64,000 nt of DNA from Burkholderia ambifaria AMMD (GCF_000203915.1 NC_008390.1:1736001-1800000); one strand, 5' to 3'; shown: positions 37,816 to 47,866, counted from the stretch's first letter. The notes: generated by a model not told the origin, from the sequence alone. Program-made: numbers and translations.

Positions 37816-38261
37816 ACGCGCGGCCGATGGCCGACACGCGTCGGCGGCGTACATCGCGCACCCGCGCGCACCGGTTCGGGGTGCGCGTCGGCTGAATACC
37901 GTCTCCCGCGGTTGTCCGATTCCGCTGCGGCGAGTTGTCCGTAACGCGGCGTTGCGTCTACGCGCGGCCGATGGCCGACACGCGTCGGTGGCGCGCATCG
38001 CGCACCCGCGCGTACCGGTTCGGGCAGCGCGTCGCCTCAATACCGTCTCCCCGGTTGTCCGATCCCGCTGCGGCGAGTTGTCCGCAACGCAGCGTTGCGT
38101 CTTTCTGTCTACGCGCGGCCGATGGCCGACACGCGTCGGTGGCGCGCATCGCGCACCCGTGCGCACCGGTTCGGGCAGCGCGTCGCCTCAATACCGTCTC
38201 CCCGGTTGTCCGATCCCGCTGCGGCGAGTTGTCCGCAACGCGGTGTTGCGTCTTTCTGTCT
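37816..38261. repeat. three tandem ~150-bp non-coding repeats
   Basis: Copies start at 37816, 37960 and 38111, each beginning ACGCGCGGCCGATGGCCGAC. Periods are 144 and 151 bases. Copies 2 and 3 are almost identical; copy 1 is more diverged and lacks the TTTCTGTCT tail. All reading frames are open across the array because of composition, but no start/RBS or family supports a protein. The stretch 37775-38541 holds no other gene. Confidence 0.92.
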
Positions 38262-38541
38262 TCCTGTCTTGATGTCCGCCGAGCCGGCGCGTCGCTGCCG
38301 ACGCCAGGCGCGCCGGGCGGCCGCGCAACGGCAACGATTCTGCCCACGGCGCGCGTAATCGGGCTTGCGCATTGCGCGAGCGCACTTTCCCGCGCGGAAA
38401 GGCGGCGCGGCGTTCTCCGGGTTCTCCGCCTTGCATGCCTTTCCGTTCGGGAAAGGCTGGTTGAGCATCGATCGATTTTCGCCGGGCGCGAACGCCGTCA
38501 TGATCGCCGTCATCGACAACACGATTTCATCGGAGACAGTC

Positions 38542-39732
38542 ATGACGCGACCCCTGGACGGTATCCGCGTGCTGGAACTCGGCCAACTGATCGCCGGGCC
38601 GTTCGCGGGCCGGATGCTCGCCGAATTCGGCGCGGACGTGATCAAGGTCGAGCCGCCCGGCGTCGGCGACCCGCTGCGCAAATGGCGGCTGCTGCACGAC
38701 GGCACATCGGTCTGGTGGGCCGCGCAGTCGCGCAACAAAACGTCGCTCACGCTCGACCTGCGCACGCCCGAGGGGCAGGACGTCGTGCGCCGCCTCGTCG
38801 CCGAGACCGACGTGCTGATCGAGAACTTCCGGCCCGGCACGCTCGAGGGCTGGGGGCTCGGCTGGGAGACGCTGTCCGCGATCAACCCGGGGCTCGTGAT
38901 GTTGCGCGTGTCGGGCTTCGGGCAGACCGGCCCGTATCGCGACCGGCCCGGCTTCGGTGTGATCGCCGAGGCGATGGGCGGGCTGCGCCACCTCACTGGC
39001 GAACCGGGTCGCACGCCGGTGCGCGTCGGCGTGTCGCTCGGCGATTCGCTGTCGGCGCTGCACGGCGTGATCGGCATCCTGCTCGCGCTGCGGCATCGCG
39101 AGTTGCAGGGCGGCAACGGGCAGGTCGTCGACGTCGCGCTGTACGAATCCGTCTTCAACATGATGGAAAGCCTGCTGCCCGAATACTCGGCATTCGGCGC
39201 GGTGCGCGAGGCGGCCGGCAGCAGCCTGCCCGGCATCGCGCCGACCAACGCGTACCGTTGCCGCGACGGCAAATACGCACTGATCGCCGGCAACGGCGAC
39301 AGCATCTTCCGGCGCCTGATGGAATTGATCGGGCGTCCCGACCTCGGCGGCGATCCCGCGCTCGCGCACAACGACGGGCGCGTCGCGCAGGTCGCGCGCA
39401 TCGACGCGGCGATCGGCGAATGGAGCGCGCGGCACGACCTCGACGACGTGCTCGCCGCGCTGAACGACGCGCGCATCCCGTCCGGGCGCATCTACGACGT
39501 CGCCGACATCGCGGCCGATCCGCATTACCGCGCCCGCGACATGATCGTCGACGCCGCGCTGCCCGACGGCACACCCGTGCTCGTGCCGGGCATCGTGCCG
39601 AAACTCGGCGCGACGCCGGGACGCATCGAGCGTCCCGCACCCGCGCTCGGCGCCGATACCGAGGCGGTACTCGAATCGATCGGCATCGATACTGCGACGC
39701 GCGACGCGTGGCGCACGCGCGGCGTGATCTGA
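38542..39732 (+). CDS. class III (CaiB/BaiF) CoA-transferase
   Basis: A 396-residue enzyme that moves CoA between carboxylic acids. Characteristic parts: RVLELGQLIAGPFAGRMLAEFGADVIKVE at the N-terminus, NFRPGTLEGWGLG, VSGFGQTGPYRDRPGF, and the catalytic Asp168 in SLGDSLSALHG. GGAGACAG before the ATG. It is followed 21 bases later by an HMG-CoA-lyase-like gene, so it probably activates a hydroxy-diacid for cleavage (inference). Confidence 0.92.
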   Translation: MTRPLDGIRVLELGQLIAGPFAGRMLAEFGADVIKVEPPGVGDPLRKWRLLHDGTSVWWAAQSRNKTSLTLDLRTPEGQDVVRRLVAETDVLIENFRPGTLEGWGLGWETLSAINPGLVMLRVSGFGQTGPYRDRPGFGVIAEAMGGLRHLTGEPGRTPVRVGVSLGDSLSALHGVIGILLALRHRELQGGNGQVVDVALYESVFNMMESLLPEYSAFGAVREAAGSSLPGIAPTNAYRCRDGKYALIAGNGDSIFRRLMELIGRPDLGGDPALAHNDGRVAQVARIDAAIGEWSARHDLDDVLAALNDARIPSGRIYDVADIAADPHYRARDMIVDAALPDGTPVLVPGIVPKLGATPGRIERPAPALGADTEAVLESIGIDTATRDAWRTRGVI

Positions 39733-39753
39733 ACTGGCCAGCAGAGCGACGAC

Positions 39754-40716
39754 ATGAGCCAGCACCCCCAACGACTCTATATCCACGAAGTCGCGACACG
39801 CGACGGTTTCCAGAATGAAGCGGCGTTCGTCGACACCGACGACAAGATCGCGCTCGTCGACGCATTGAGCGCGTGCGGTTACGCGAAGATCGAGGTCACG
39901 TCATTCACGTCGCCGAAGGCGATCCCCGCGCTGCGCGACGCCGAGGCCGTGATGCACGGCATCGTGCGCGCGCCGGGCGTCGTCTATACGGTGCTCGTGC
40001 CGAACGTGCGGGGCGCGCAGCGCGCGCTGTCGTGCGGCGTCGACGAGGTAAACCTCGTGATGTCGATGAGCGAGAGCCACAACCGCGCGAACCTGCGGAT
40101 GAGCCGCGAGCAGTCGTTCGCCCAGCTGCGCGACGTGATCGACGCGGTGCGCGGCACCGGCGTCGCGATCAACGTGTCGCTGTCGACCGCGATGGGGTGT
40201 CCGATGGAAGGCGACGTGCGCGACGAAACCGTGCTCGCGTGGATGCAGCGCTTCGCGGATCTCGGCGTGCACGGTTTCACGCTGTGCGACACGACCGGCA
40301 TGGCGTATCCGTCGCAGGTGCGCGCGCTGGCCGAACGCGCGCGCGAACGCTTCGGCGCGCTGCAGCTCACACTGCACTTTCACAACACGCGCGGGATGGC
40401 GCTCGCGAACACGCTCGCCGCGCTCGACGCCGGCATCGAGCGCTTCGACGCGTCGCTCGGCGGGCTCGGCGGCTGTCCGTACGCGCCGGGCGCGACCGGC
40501 AATGCATGCACCGAGGAACTCGTGCACATGCTCGCGCTCGACGGCTACGATACCGGCATCGATCTCGCGGCCGTGCTCGCCGCGGCCGCACGGCTGCCCG
40601 CGCTGATCGGGCATGACGTGCCGAGCCAGATCCTGAAGGCCGGGCGCCGCTCGGACCTGCATCCGGCACCGCGCGCCGAAGCCGGCGACATGCCGGCGCA
40701 GCGGGCTTTCTCGTGA
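39754..40716 (+). CDS. hydroxymethylglutaryl-CoA lyase-family enzyme
   Basis: A 320-residue TIM-barrel lyase. Metal and catalytic residues of the family are present: EVATRDGFQNE with Asp17, EVTSFTSPKAIP, HFHNTRGMALAN, and the catalytic-loop Cys241 in GGLGGCPYAPGATGN. It cleaves a 3-hydroxyacyl-CoA to acetyl-CoA or pyruvate plus a second product. Pairing with a class III CoA-transferase resembles known (R)-citramalate-type pathways, but leucine degradation cannot be excluded. Confidence 0.9.
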   Translation: MSQHPQRLYIHEVATRDGFQNEAAFVDTDDKIALVDALSACGYAKIEVTSFTSPKAIPALRDAEAVMHGIVRAPGVVYTVLVPNVRGAQRALSCGVDEVNLVMSMSESHNRANLRMSREQSFAQLRDVIDAVRGTGVAINVSLSTAMGCPMEGDVRDETVLAWMQRFADLGVHGFTLCDTTGMAYPSQVRALAERARERFGALQLTLHFHNTRGMALANTLAALDAGIERFDASLGGLGGCPYAPGATGNACTEELVHMLALDGYDTGIDLAAVLAAAARLPALIGHDVPSQILKAGRRSDLHPAPRAEAGDMPAQRAFS

Positions 40717-40741
40717 ACAGTCGTCAACAGGAGCGAATCAC

Positions 40742-41125
40742 ATGGCGCTGATCGACCACCTCGACCATCTCGTCCTGACTTGCGTCGATCCGGAGCGGAC
40801 GAAGCATTTCTATACCGAAGTGCTGCAGATGCAGCTCGAAACCTTCGGCGCGGGCCGGCTCGCGTTCCGCTTCGGCAACCAGAAGATCAACCTGCACGTG
40901 CGCGGCGCGGAGTTCGAGCCGAAGGCGCACGTGCCGGTGCCGGGCGCGCTCGACCTGTGCTTCATCGCGTCGGTGCCACTCGACGACGTGATCGCGCATC
41001 TGGGACGCGTCGAATGGCCGATCGTCGAAGGGCCCGTCGAACGCACCGGGGCGACGCAGAAGATCCGGTCGGTGTACGTGCGTGACCCGGATTTGAACTT
41101 GATCGAGATCTCTGAATTGATTTGA
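40742..41125 (+). CDS. VOC-family (glyoxalase/dioxygenase fold) protein
   Basis: A 127-residue single VOC domain: DHLDHLVLTCVDPERTKHFYTEVLQMQLETF at the start and VYVRDPDLNLIEISEL at the end, with metal-ligand positions His6 and Glu123 retained. It follows the lyase gene by 25 bases and probably belongs to the same operon. Substrate unknown; this fold includes lyases, epimerases and dioxygenases. Confidence 0.87.
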   Translation: MALIDHLDHLVLTCVDPERTKHFYTEVLQMQLETFGAGRLAFRFGNQKINLHVRGAEFEPKAHVPVPGALDLCFIASVPLDDVIAHLGRVEWPIVEGPVERTGATQKIRSVYVRDPDLNLIEISELI

Positions 41126-41226
41126 GGGGCTCGTCGGGGCGCTTGGTCGTGTTGCTTTGTCGTGTTGCTTCGTCGTTTGCTTTGTCGCGTTGCTTCGTCG
41201 TGCCGGTTTGCCCGCTTGCTCGTTTG

Positions 41227-41287
41227 CTCGCTGACTCGCTGACTCGCTGACTCGCTGACTCGCTGACTCGCTGACTCGCTGACTCGC
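41227..41287. repeat. octamer microsatellite, 7.6 copies of CTCGCTGA
   Basis: Perfect 8-base tandem array immediately downstream of the VOC gene, preceded (41140-41226) by degenerate TTGCTTYGTCGTG-like repeats. The whole 41126-41498 gap holds no convincing gene. This is the second octamer array in the window, with a different unit. Confidence 0.95.
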
Positions 41288-41498
41288 GCGGCGGCACGAC
41301 GTGCCCGCCGCGCGGCAGTCCTCCGCCGAAAGCGGACAGGCGCACGCCGCAGCCGCCGATTCCGGATAGCCGGCCCCGGTCACGCTGCGGATAATGGTGC
41401 AACGGCGCCGGCCCGTCCGGCGCCTTCGCCGCGGGCACCGCGAATCCCGCGTAATCCGCCTATCCGCGTATTCGCCTATCCGACCGGACGCTTTCCGA

Positions 41499-42326
41499 AT
41501 GACGATCCTCTATCGTGGCATGGACCGCGCGGCGCTCGACGCTGCCTACCTCAACACGAGAGCCATTGCCGATTTCCCGGCCGTGCTCGCATCGTGCCAG
41601 GCACGCAGCAGGGCGCTTTACGACGCGACGCCCGGGCAGCGCGACGTCCATTACGGCGCGCGCCCCGCGCAGCGCTTCGACTGGCTGCGCTGCGGCCGGC
41701 CCGACGCGCCGCTGTTCGTGTTCATTCACGGCGGCTACTGGCAGCACTGCGCGAAAGAGGATTTCGCGTACGCGGCAGCCGGGCCGCTCGCGCGCGGCTT
41801 CGACGTCGTGCTCGCGGAATACACGCTTGCCCCGGCCGCATCGATGACCGACATCGTCGGCGAGATCGGCGCGTTGCTCGACTACCTGTCGATCGATCCC
41901 GACGGCATCGGCACCGCAGGACGGCCGATCCACCTGAGCGGTCACTCGGCGGGCGGCCACCTGACGGCCGTGCATCGCGCGCATCCGGCCGTCGTGTCGG
42001 CGCTTGCGATCAGCCCGCTCGTCGATCTCGAACCGATCTCGCTGTGCGTGCTTAACGACAGACTGCAGCTCACCGCGCACGAAATCGCCGCGTACAGCCC
42101 GCTGCGTCATATCGGGCCCGGCGCGCCGACCGTCGTCGCGGTCGGCGCGGCCGAGTTGCCGGAACTCGTACGCCACGCCCACGAATATGCGCACGCATGC
42201 GAGGCGGCCGGCGAGCGGATCGCGCGCGCGTGGCTGCCCGGCATGCAGCATTTCACGGTGCTCGACGATCTCGCGACGCCCGACAGCGCGATGCTCGCCG
42301 CGTTGCAGGCGATCGCGCCGCGCTGA
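41499..42326 (+). CDS. alpha/beta hydrolase (esterase/kynurenine-formamidase-like)
   Basis: A 275-residue hydrolase with the HSL/formamidase hallmarks: oxyanion loop FVFIHGGYWQ, nucleophile LSGHSAGGHL, and the catalytic His in LPGMQHFTVLDDL. The N-terminus (GMDRAALDAAYLNT) resembles bacterial arylformamidase-like esterases. No ribosome-binding site is strong, so the start is moderately sure. Genes of tryptophan degradation are not adjacent, so the substrate is open. Confidence 0.83.
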   Translation: MTILYRGMDRAALDAAYLNTRAIADFPAVLASCQARSRALYDATPGQRDVHYGARPAQRFDWLRCGRPDAPLFVFIHGGYWQHCAKEDFAYAAAGPLARGFDVVLAEYTLAPAASMTDIVGEIGALLDYLSIDPDGIGTAGRPIHLSGHSAGGHLTAVHRAHPAVVSALAISPLVDLEPISLCVLNDRLQLTAHEIAAYSPLRHIGPGAPTVVAVGAAELPELVRHAHEYAHACEAAGERIARAWLPGMQHFTVLDDLATPDSAMLAALQAIAPR

Positions 42327-42485
42327 GCGCGACGTATTGCGCCGATTCGTACTAATCCGCACGAATCCGCACGGCTTCGCCCCGAGTCACACCGGTTCGC
42401 GCCGCGCGCGGCCGGGCGTATGATCGGCATCGGGCCGGTCCGGTGCCGTTCGTCCGCGCCGCATGGCTTTTGCAAGGACCTCCTC

Positions 42486-43379
42486 ATGGTGAACCCGCTT
42501 CATTTCGATCTGCAGTCGCTGCGCGTGTTCGCGCTCGTCGCCGAGCACGGCAGCCTGACCAAGGCGGCCGAACACGGCCAGCTCACGCTGTCCGCGGTCA
42601 GCAAGCGGATCGCCGAGCTCGAGAGCGTGACCGGCAGCGCGCTGTTCGTGCGGCATGCGCGCGGCGTCGAGCTGACGCCGGCGGGCCGCGCGCTGCTCGA
42701 GCATGCGGCGAAGGTCATCGAGCAGGTCAACCGGATGGCGCACGAGATGAGCGACTACGTCGCCGGCGTGCGCGGCCACATTCACGTGTGGACTAACACG
42801 TCGGCCATCGTCCAGTTCCTGCCGGCCGATCTCGCCGCGTTCCTCACCGACAACCCCGGTATCAAGGTCAGCCTCGAGGAGCGGCTGAGCCACGAGATCG
42901 TCGACGCGCTCGGCTCCGGCAAGGCCGATCTCGGCGTGTTCGCGGACAACGTGCCCGCGCCCGGCATCGAACGGCGGCTGTACCGGCGCGACGAGCTCGT
43001 GCTGCTCGTGCCGCGCGGGCATCGCTTCGCCGCGCACGACAGCATCCGCTTCGCGGATACGCTCGATGAAGACTACGTCGGCCTGAGCGACGGCAGCTCG
43101 CTGCTGGCGCGAATGACCGACGCCGCGTTTGCGGCCGAGCGCTCGCTGAAGCTGCGCATCCAGGTATCGAATTTCGACGGCGTGAGCCGGATGATCGAGG
43201 CCGGCCTCGGGATCGGCGTGCTGCCGCGCGACGCGGTGACCGGCGAGCGCGCGGCGCGGCTCGGGGTCGTGAAGCTCGACGATGCGTGGGCGACGCGCAC
43301 GCTGTGGGTCGGCGTGAAGGCCGGCACCGTGCTGACCACCGACATCGCGAAGCTGTTCGATTTCATGTCGGCACGCTGA
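42486..43379 (+). CDS. LysR-family transcriptional regulator
   Basis: A 297-residue LTTR. N-terminal HTH: LQSLRVFALVAEHGSLTKAA, then LSAVSKRIAELESVTGSALFVR. The remainder is a periplasmic-binding-like effector domain (SLEERLSHEIVDALGSGKAD, GLGIGVLPRDAV). It is convergent with the MFS gene and just downstream of the hydrolase. Its target may be the hydrolase or the CoA-transferase cluster (inference). Confidence 0.92.
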   Translation: MVNPLHFDLQSLRVFALVAEHGSLTKAAEHGQLTLSAVSKRIAELESVTGSALFVRHARGVELTPAGRALLEHAAKVIEQVNRMAHEMSDYVAGVRGHIHVWTNTSAIVQFLPADLAAFLTDNPGIKVSLEERLSHEIVDALGSGKADLGVFADNVPAPGIERRLYRRDELVLLVPRGHRFAAHDSIRFADTLDEDYVGLSDGSSLLARMTDAAFAAERSLKLRIQVSNFDGVSRMIEAGLGIGVLPRDAVTGERAARLGVVKLDDAWATRTLWVGVKAGTVLTTDIAKLFDFMSAR

Positions 43380-43446
43380 ACGAGCGGAACGCGCCGCACG
43401 CGAAGCCCGGGGCGCGCATGCGCACGCCCCGGCGCAGCGCGCCGCG

Positions 43447-44904
43447 TCATACCGGGTTGATGTCGTCCTGGCTGCGCCGCGTGGTCAGCGGCCCGAGCAC
43501 GCGCAACGTGACGGCGACGATGCCGAGCGCGACCGAGATCACACCGAACATCGCACCCGCGCCGTGTGCGACCAGCACCGGCAGCAGCACGAACGGCAGC
43601 GCGCCGCTGACGATGCGCGACAGGGCGTACGTGCTGCCGATCGCAGTCGAGCGTACGCGCGCCGGGAAAATCTCCGCCTGGTACACGTGATAGGCGTTGC
43701 TGAACACGTTCGACGCGCAGGTCGTCAGGAAACCGAAGCAGACGATCAGCGTCGTATTGCCCGAATACGCGAAGCACAGCCCGAACGCGGCGATCGACAG
43801 GATCGACACGATCACGAGCGTGCGTCGCTCGATCCAGTTCAGCAACGGAATCGACAGCAGCGAGCCGATCGGATAACCGATGAACGACAGCGCAATGAAC
43901 AGCGTGCTGTCCGTCACGTCGAAACCGCGGCTCTTGACGACCGTGCCCGCGAGCGTGCCGAAGCCGTAATAGCCGAAGCCCTGGAGCAGGTGGAACACCG
44001 CCAGCATCAGGTAGCGCGCGCCGTAGGGCCGGCGGCGCAGCAGCGCGATGCGCTCGCCGAGACTCAGCGGCCGCTGCGGTTCGACCGACGCCGCGAACTG
44101 CTCGGGCGCACGCACGCCGGCGCTCTCCGCGAAGCGCCGCGCCGCGGCATGCGCCTCCGCCGTGCGGCCCTGCGCGAGCAGCCAGCGGGGGCTCTCCGGC
44201 AGCCGGTGCTGGATCAGCAGCACGTAGACGGCACCGAGGCTGCCGATCGCGAGAATGATGCGCCAGCCGGCCACGCCCGCGACGTGAAGCGGGTTCAGCC
44301 ATAGCGCGAGGAAGCCGACCAGCGGCACCGCGACGTATGAAGTCGTATAGGCCCACGCGGCGAGCCGCCCGCGCTTTTCCTTCGGCAGGATTTCCGACAG
44401 AAAGCTGTCGGCGACCGGGTAGATCGCGCCGACACCGATGCCCGTCAGGAATCGGCATGCCACCAGCATGTCGGCATTCACCGAGAACGCGCCGATCAGC
44501 GAAAACGCGCTGTACCAGACGAGCGTCATCAGGAACGCCTTGCGCCGTCCGATGCGGTCCGCGAGGCTGCCGAGACACATCGCGCCGACGAACATCCCGA
44601 TGAATGCCGATGCCAGCAGCAGCTTGAAATCGGCGCTTTGCCGGCTTAGCCCGTATTCGTTCTGCAACGCGGAACCGATCGTGCTGACGAGGAAGATCTC
44701 GTACATGTCGAAGAACAGCCCGATGCCGATCACCCAGACGACGAACCGGTGCAGCGCACCGACCGGCAGATCGTCCATGAATTCGCCGAGCGTGATGGCG
44801 CGGGCGGGCAGGGCCGTCGCATCGGCGCCGGCCCGGGCCGCGGGCGGTACGGCGGACGCGGGATCTCCTGCGGTGCCGCCAAGGTCGAGGGATTGGCTGT
44901 TCAT
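43447..44904 (-). CDS. MFS transporter, aromatic-acid/sugar porter type
   Basis: A 485-residue permease with about 12 membrane segments. Family features: FDMYEIFLVSTIGSALQNEYGL in TM1, SLADRIGRRKAFLMTL, GVGAIYPVADSFLSEILPKEKRGR, and PESPRWLLAQGR before the central loop. This matches the metabolite:H+ symporter group that carries aromatic acids or dicarboxylates. AGGAGAC precedes the ATG. The gene is solitary, convergent with the LysR gene. Confidence 0.87.
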   Translation of the reverse strand: MNSQSLDLGGTAGDPASAVPPAARAGADATALPARAITLGEFMDDLPVGALHRFVVWVIGIGLFFDMYEIFLVSTIGSALQNEYGLSRQSADFKLLLASAFIGMFVGAMCLGSLADRIGRRKAFLMTLVWYSAFSLIGAFSVNADMLVACRFLTGIGVGAIYPVADSFLSEILPKEKRGRLAAWAYTTSYVAVPLVGFLALWLNPLHVAGVAGWRIILAIGSLGAVYVLLIQHRLPESPRWLLAQGRTAEAHAAARRFAESAGVRAPEQFAASVEPQRPLSLGERIALLRRRPYGARYLMLAVFHLLQGFGYYGFGTLAGTVVKSRGFDVTDSTLFIALSFIGYPIGSLLSIPLLNWIERRTLVIVSILSIAAFGLCFAYSGNTTLIVCFGFLTTCASNVFSNAYHVYQAEIFPARVRSTAIGSTYALSRIVSGALPFVLLPVLVAHGAGAMFGVISVALGIVAVTLRVLGPLTTRRSQDDINPV

Positions 44905-45358
44905 CGTGTCTCCTGATTATCGATTTGCCGTGGCGCGACGCCCGGCCGTTCGCGGCCGGCCCTGTGGGCCCGCTCGCACGACGCGACGCACGTGCCCGCC
45001 AAGCCCGTGAAAGGCCGGATGCGCGGGGGGCGCCGATCGTCCGAAACATGGTGGGCGAATTTGCGCGGCTCGATAATTGCGGATGCCTCAAGCATCCTTT
45101 CCTGCGCAGAAAGGCTGCGGAACGCCCGCGGGCCGGGCGTCGGACGGTGCGGCGGCCGCTGCGGGAACACGAGGGCAGGGAAAACCATCGGTGGTGTGGC
45201 GCGTGTCTGGCGCTTCGTGATGCCGTCGCGCGCGGTTCGGTATCGGCCAGGTTGGCCTGGCGTCGCACAACCGAGCTGCGGTTTTGGGTTCCCGCGTTCG
45301 TCGGCATTCGTCGGCGTCCAGCGATCGATCGAGCGCATAGGGCGCACATTGTTGCCGC
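44905..45358. other. long intergenic region upstream of the MFS gene
   Basis: 454 bases without a convincing gene. A perfect hairpin GGATGC-CTCAA-GCATCC followed by TTT lies at 45081-45100; it could end rightward transcription or act in the leader of the leftward MFS gene. Short ORFs here lack family-like composition and ribosome-binding sites. Confidence 0.4.
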
Positions 45359-46561
45359 TCATGGCGACGCGCACGGATCGGAACGCCCGGCCGTCGCGGT
45401 CGCATCAGCATCAGCACCGGCACCGGCACCGGCATCAGCAGCGGCATTGACATCCGCCCCGCCACCGCCGCCAGCATCGCCTCCGGCGTCGCCCCGTTCA
45501 CCCCGGACCGTATCGGACGCAACAGCCTGCAACCTTGCCGCCAGGTCGGGCGCGATGCCGAGTTGCGCGGCCGCTTGCTCGCGCGGGCCGAAGGTTCGGA
45601 CGTCGACGCCGGCGATCTGCTGGAACAACACGAGCGCGCTCAGGTAAGCGCCCGACACGCCCGGATGCAGATAATCGGGCCGCGAGATCGGCGGGTCGTT
45701 CCGCGCGCGCATGCCGTACCACAGCAGCGGCGCGCCGGACCGCACATACGGGTCGGGATCGGCAACACCGGTCTCCCATGCGCGCTGCCACGCGCGGCCG
45801 ACCGGCGCGACCGCGGCGATCGACGGATCGGTGCGGCGCGCGCGATCGAATGCATTGCGATACGCGGCGACGATGTCGGCGAGACGCTCGACGTAGCGTG
45901 CGTGAAAACCGTCACTGCCCGGCTCGCCCGCGAGCGCTTTCGCGAGATCGGCGCGCGGCCAGGTTTCATACAGATAGACACGCGCTTGCGGCGCCGCCGC
46001 ACGAATGCCGCGGGCCAGCTTCGCGACGCTCGCACAGAAACCGGCCGGATCGCTCGCGCGGCTGTGCGTGAGCGCGAACGGCAGCGGCTTGGCGCTCAGC
46101 TCCTGCAGAACGACCGCATCCCACGTGGGCCGATCGATCACGTCCGATGCAACGCGGGCATGTTTCGCGAGACTCGTCGCCGACATCGCCTCGAGGTGCA
46201 CGTCGTAGTCGAGCCCGGCTTCGACGGCAAGGCGCGCGAAGATACCCGGAATTCCGCCCCACGGGCCCGGCTCGCGTTCCGCGCGGGCATCGGTCCGCCC
46301 GAAGTTTTCGTCGACGACCTGCGCGGTGCCCCCGACGCCCTGGCTGCGGGCGCGCATTGCGCCGTACGAACGCACGGGCGCGTAACGGCCGTGTGTGAGG
46401 CTGTCGCCGACGAACAGGATGCGCCGCGGCGCGCGGACCGCCGGCACGTCCGCGGCAAACGCGGCCGTCGCCGGCCCGGCGATCAGCAACACGGCGATGC
46501 ACGTCCGCGCGCAACGCGCGACCAGGCAAAGGAACAAGGGTATGGCAGGCATGTCGGTCAT
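45359..46561 (-). CDS. secreted SGNH/GDSL-type hydrolase with low-complexity tail
   Basis: A 400-residue exported protein. A signal peptide occupies residues ~1-38 ([18 protein letters not shown]). Block I of the SGNH fold is [11 protein letters not shown] and the C-terminal Asp/His pair is in PDYLHPG, so the Ser-Asp-His triad looks complete. Substrate is probably an ester (carbohydrate acetyl or lipid). The last ~50 residues are Gly/Ala/Asp repeats ([17 protein letters not shown]) encoded by short imperfect DNA repeats around 45395-45450. An in-frame ATG three codons later is an alternative start. Confidence 0.75.
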   Translation of the reverse strand: MTDMPAIPLFLCLVARCARTCIAVLLIAGPATAAFAADVPAVRAPRRILFVGDSLTHGRYAPVRSYGAMRARSQGVGGTAQVVDENFGRTDARAEREPGPWGGIPGIFARLAVEAGLDYDVHLEAMSATSLAKHARVASDVIDRPTWDAVVLQELSAKPLPFALTHSRASDPAGFCASVAKLARGIRAAAPQARVYLYETWPRADLAKALAGEPGSDGFHARYVERLADIVAAYRNAFDRARRTDPSIAAVAPVGRAWQRAWETGVADPDPYVRSGAPLLWYGMRARNDPPISRPDYLHPGVSGAYLSALVLFQQIAGVDVRTFGPREQAAAQLGIAPDLAARLQAVASDTVRGERGDAGGDAGGGGGADVNAAADAGAGAGADADATATAGRSDPCASP

Positions 46562-46765
46562 CTCGGGGTTCCGGAAGGACGCGTGGCCGCAGTATTTCAC
46601 GAAGCGGCGCGACGGGGCATCTGCCGTTCGGCCGACTTGGAGGCCGTTTCCCGGTCCGCTATCCTGAGCGCTGGATTTCAGAAACGCCGGTCCGCCGGCC
46701 GCCCCGCGTGCCACCCGCGGCACGCTTCCCGTTTGCGCTCGCGCCGCCCACAGGAGACGCACGAC

Positions 46766-47866
46766 ATGATTCCCTCGACCGACAACCGGACGCTGTTGCG
46801 CACCCTCGGCATCCGCACCCCGATCATCCAGGCGCCGATGGCCGGCGTCAGCACACCCGCGCTGGCGGCAGCCGTGTCGAATGCGGGCGGCCTCGGCTCG
46901 CTCGGCGTCGGCGCGACGAACGCCGACGGCGCGCGCAAGATGATCCGCGACACGCGCGCGCTCACCGACCGGCCGTTCAACATCAACCTGTTCTGCCACC
47001 AGCCGGCCCGTGCCGACGCAGCCGTCGAACGCGCATGGCTCGACTGGCTCGCGCCCGCATTCCGCGAACACGGCGCGACGCCGCCGGCGTCGCTGTCGGA
47101 GATCTATACGAGCTTCGTCGCGGACGATGAAATGCTCGCGATGCTGGTCGAAGAAAAACCGGCCGTCGTGAGCTTTCATTTCGGCTTGCCGTCCGACGAG
47201 GCAATCGCGATGTTGAAGCGCGCGGGCGTCACGCTGTTCGCGACCGCGACGAATCCCGACGAAGCCCGGCAGATCGCCGCGGCCGGCATCGATGCGATCG
47301 TCGCACAGGGCATCGAGGCCGGCGGGCACCGTGGCGTGTTCGACTCGACGGCGCACGACGCTCGGCTCGGTACGTTCGCGCTCACGCGTCTGATCGTGCG
47401 CGAATGCGCGCTGCCGGTGATCGCCGCCGGCGGCATCATGGACGGTGACGGCATCGCCGCGGCGCTCGCGCTCGGCGCGCAGGCCGCGCAGCTCGGCACC
47501 GCCTTCGTCGCGTGCCCGGAGACATCGATCGATGACGGCTATCGCCGCGCGATCCTCGGCGACGCGGCGCGCCGCACGACGTTCACGAGCGCGATCTCCG
47601 GCCGGCTCGCGCGCGGCCTCGCGAACCGGCTGACCGCGCTCGGCGACGATCCGCACGCACCGGCCACGCCGGCCTATCCGATCGCGTACGACGCCGGCAA
47701 GGCACTGCATGCGGCCGCGAAGGCGAAAGGCGAGTTTGGCTACGGTGCACAGTGGGCCGGGCAGGCGGCGCCCCTCGTCCGGTCGCTGCCGGCGGCTGAG
47801 CTGTTCGCGACGCTCGAGCGCGAGACGCGAGCGGCCATCGCGCGGTTGCAGCACGTGCTGGACTGA
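46766..47866 (+). CDS. nitronate monooxygenase / 2-nitropropane-dioxygenase-like flavoenzyme
   Basis: A 366-residue FMN TIM-barrel enzyme. Family motifs: [39 protein letters not shown], the catalytic His in [30 protein letters not shown], and [13 protein letters not shown]. It oxidises alkyl nitronates (for example propionate-3-nitronate) and protects against these toxins. CAGGAGA precedes the ATG. Single gene. Confidence 0.9.
   Translation: MIPSTDNRTLLRTLGIRTPIIQAPMAGVSTPALAAAVSNAGGLGSLGVGATNADGARKMIRDTRALTDRPFNINLFCHQPARADAAVERAWLDWLAPAFREHGATPPASLSEIYTSFVADDEMLAMLVEEKPAVVSFHFGLPSDEAIAMLKRAGVTLFATATNPDEARQIAAAGIDAIVAQGIEAGGHRGVFDSTAHDARLGTFALTRLIVRECALPVIAAGGIMDGDGIAAALALGAQAAQLGTAFVACPETSIDDGYRRAILGDAARRTTFTSAISGRLARGLANRLTALGDDPHAPATPAYPIAYDAGKALHAAAKAKGEFGYGAQWAGQAAPLVRSLPAAELFATLERETRAAIARLQHVLD

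Noticed and set aside
37816-38261. Tandem repeats considered as a CRISPR array
   Set aside because: Units are about 150 bp and head-to-tail without unique spacers, and no cas genes are present.
38109-39491. Long minus-strand frame opposite the CoA-transferase gene
   Set aside because: Shadow frame; the plus strand carries a full class III CoA-transferase with catalytic Asp and a good ribosome-binding site.
44905-45374. A 157-codon minus-strand frame upstream of the MFS gene
   Set aside because: No ribosome-binding site, no recognisable domain, irregular codon use and overlap with the MFS leader; treated as non-coding.
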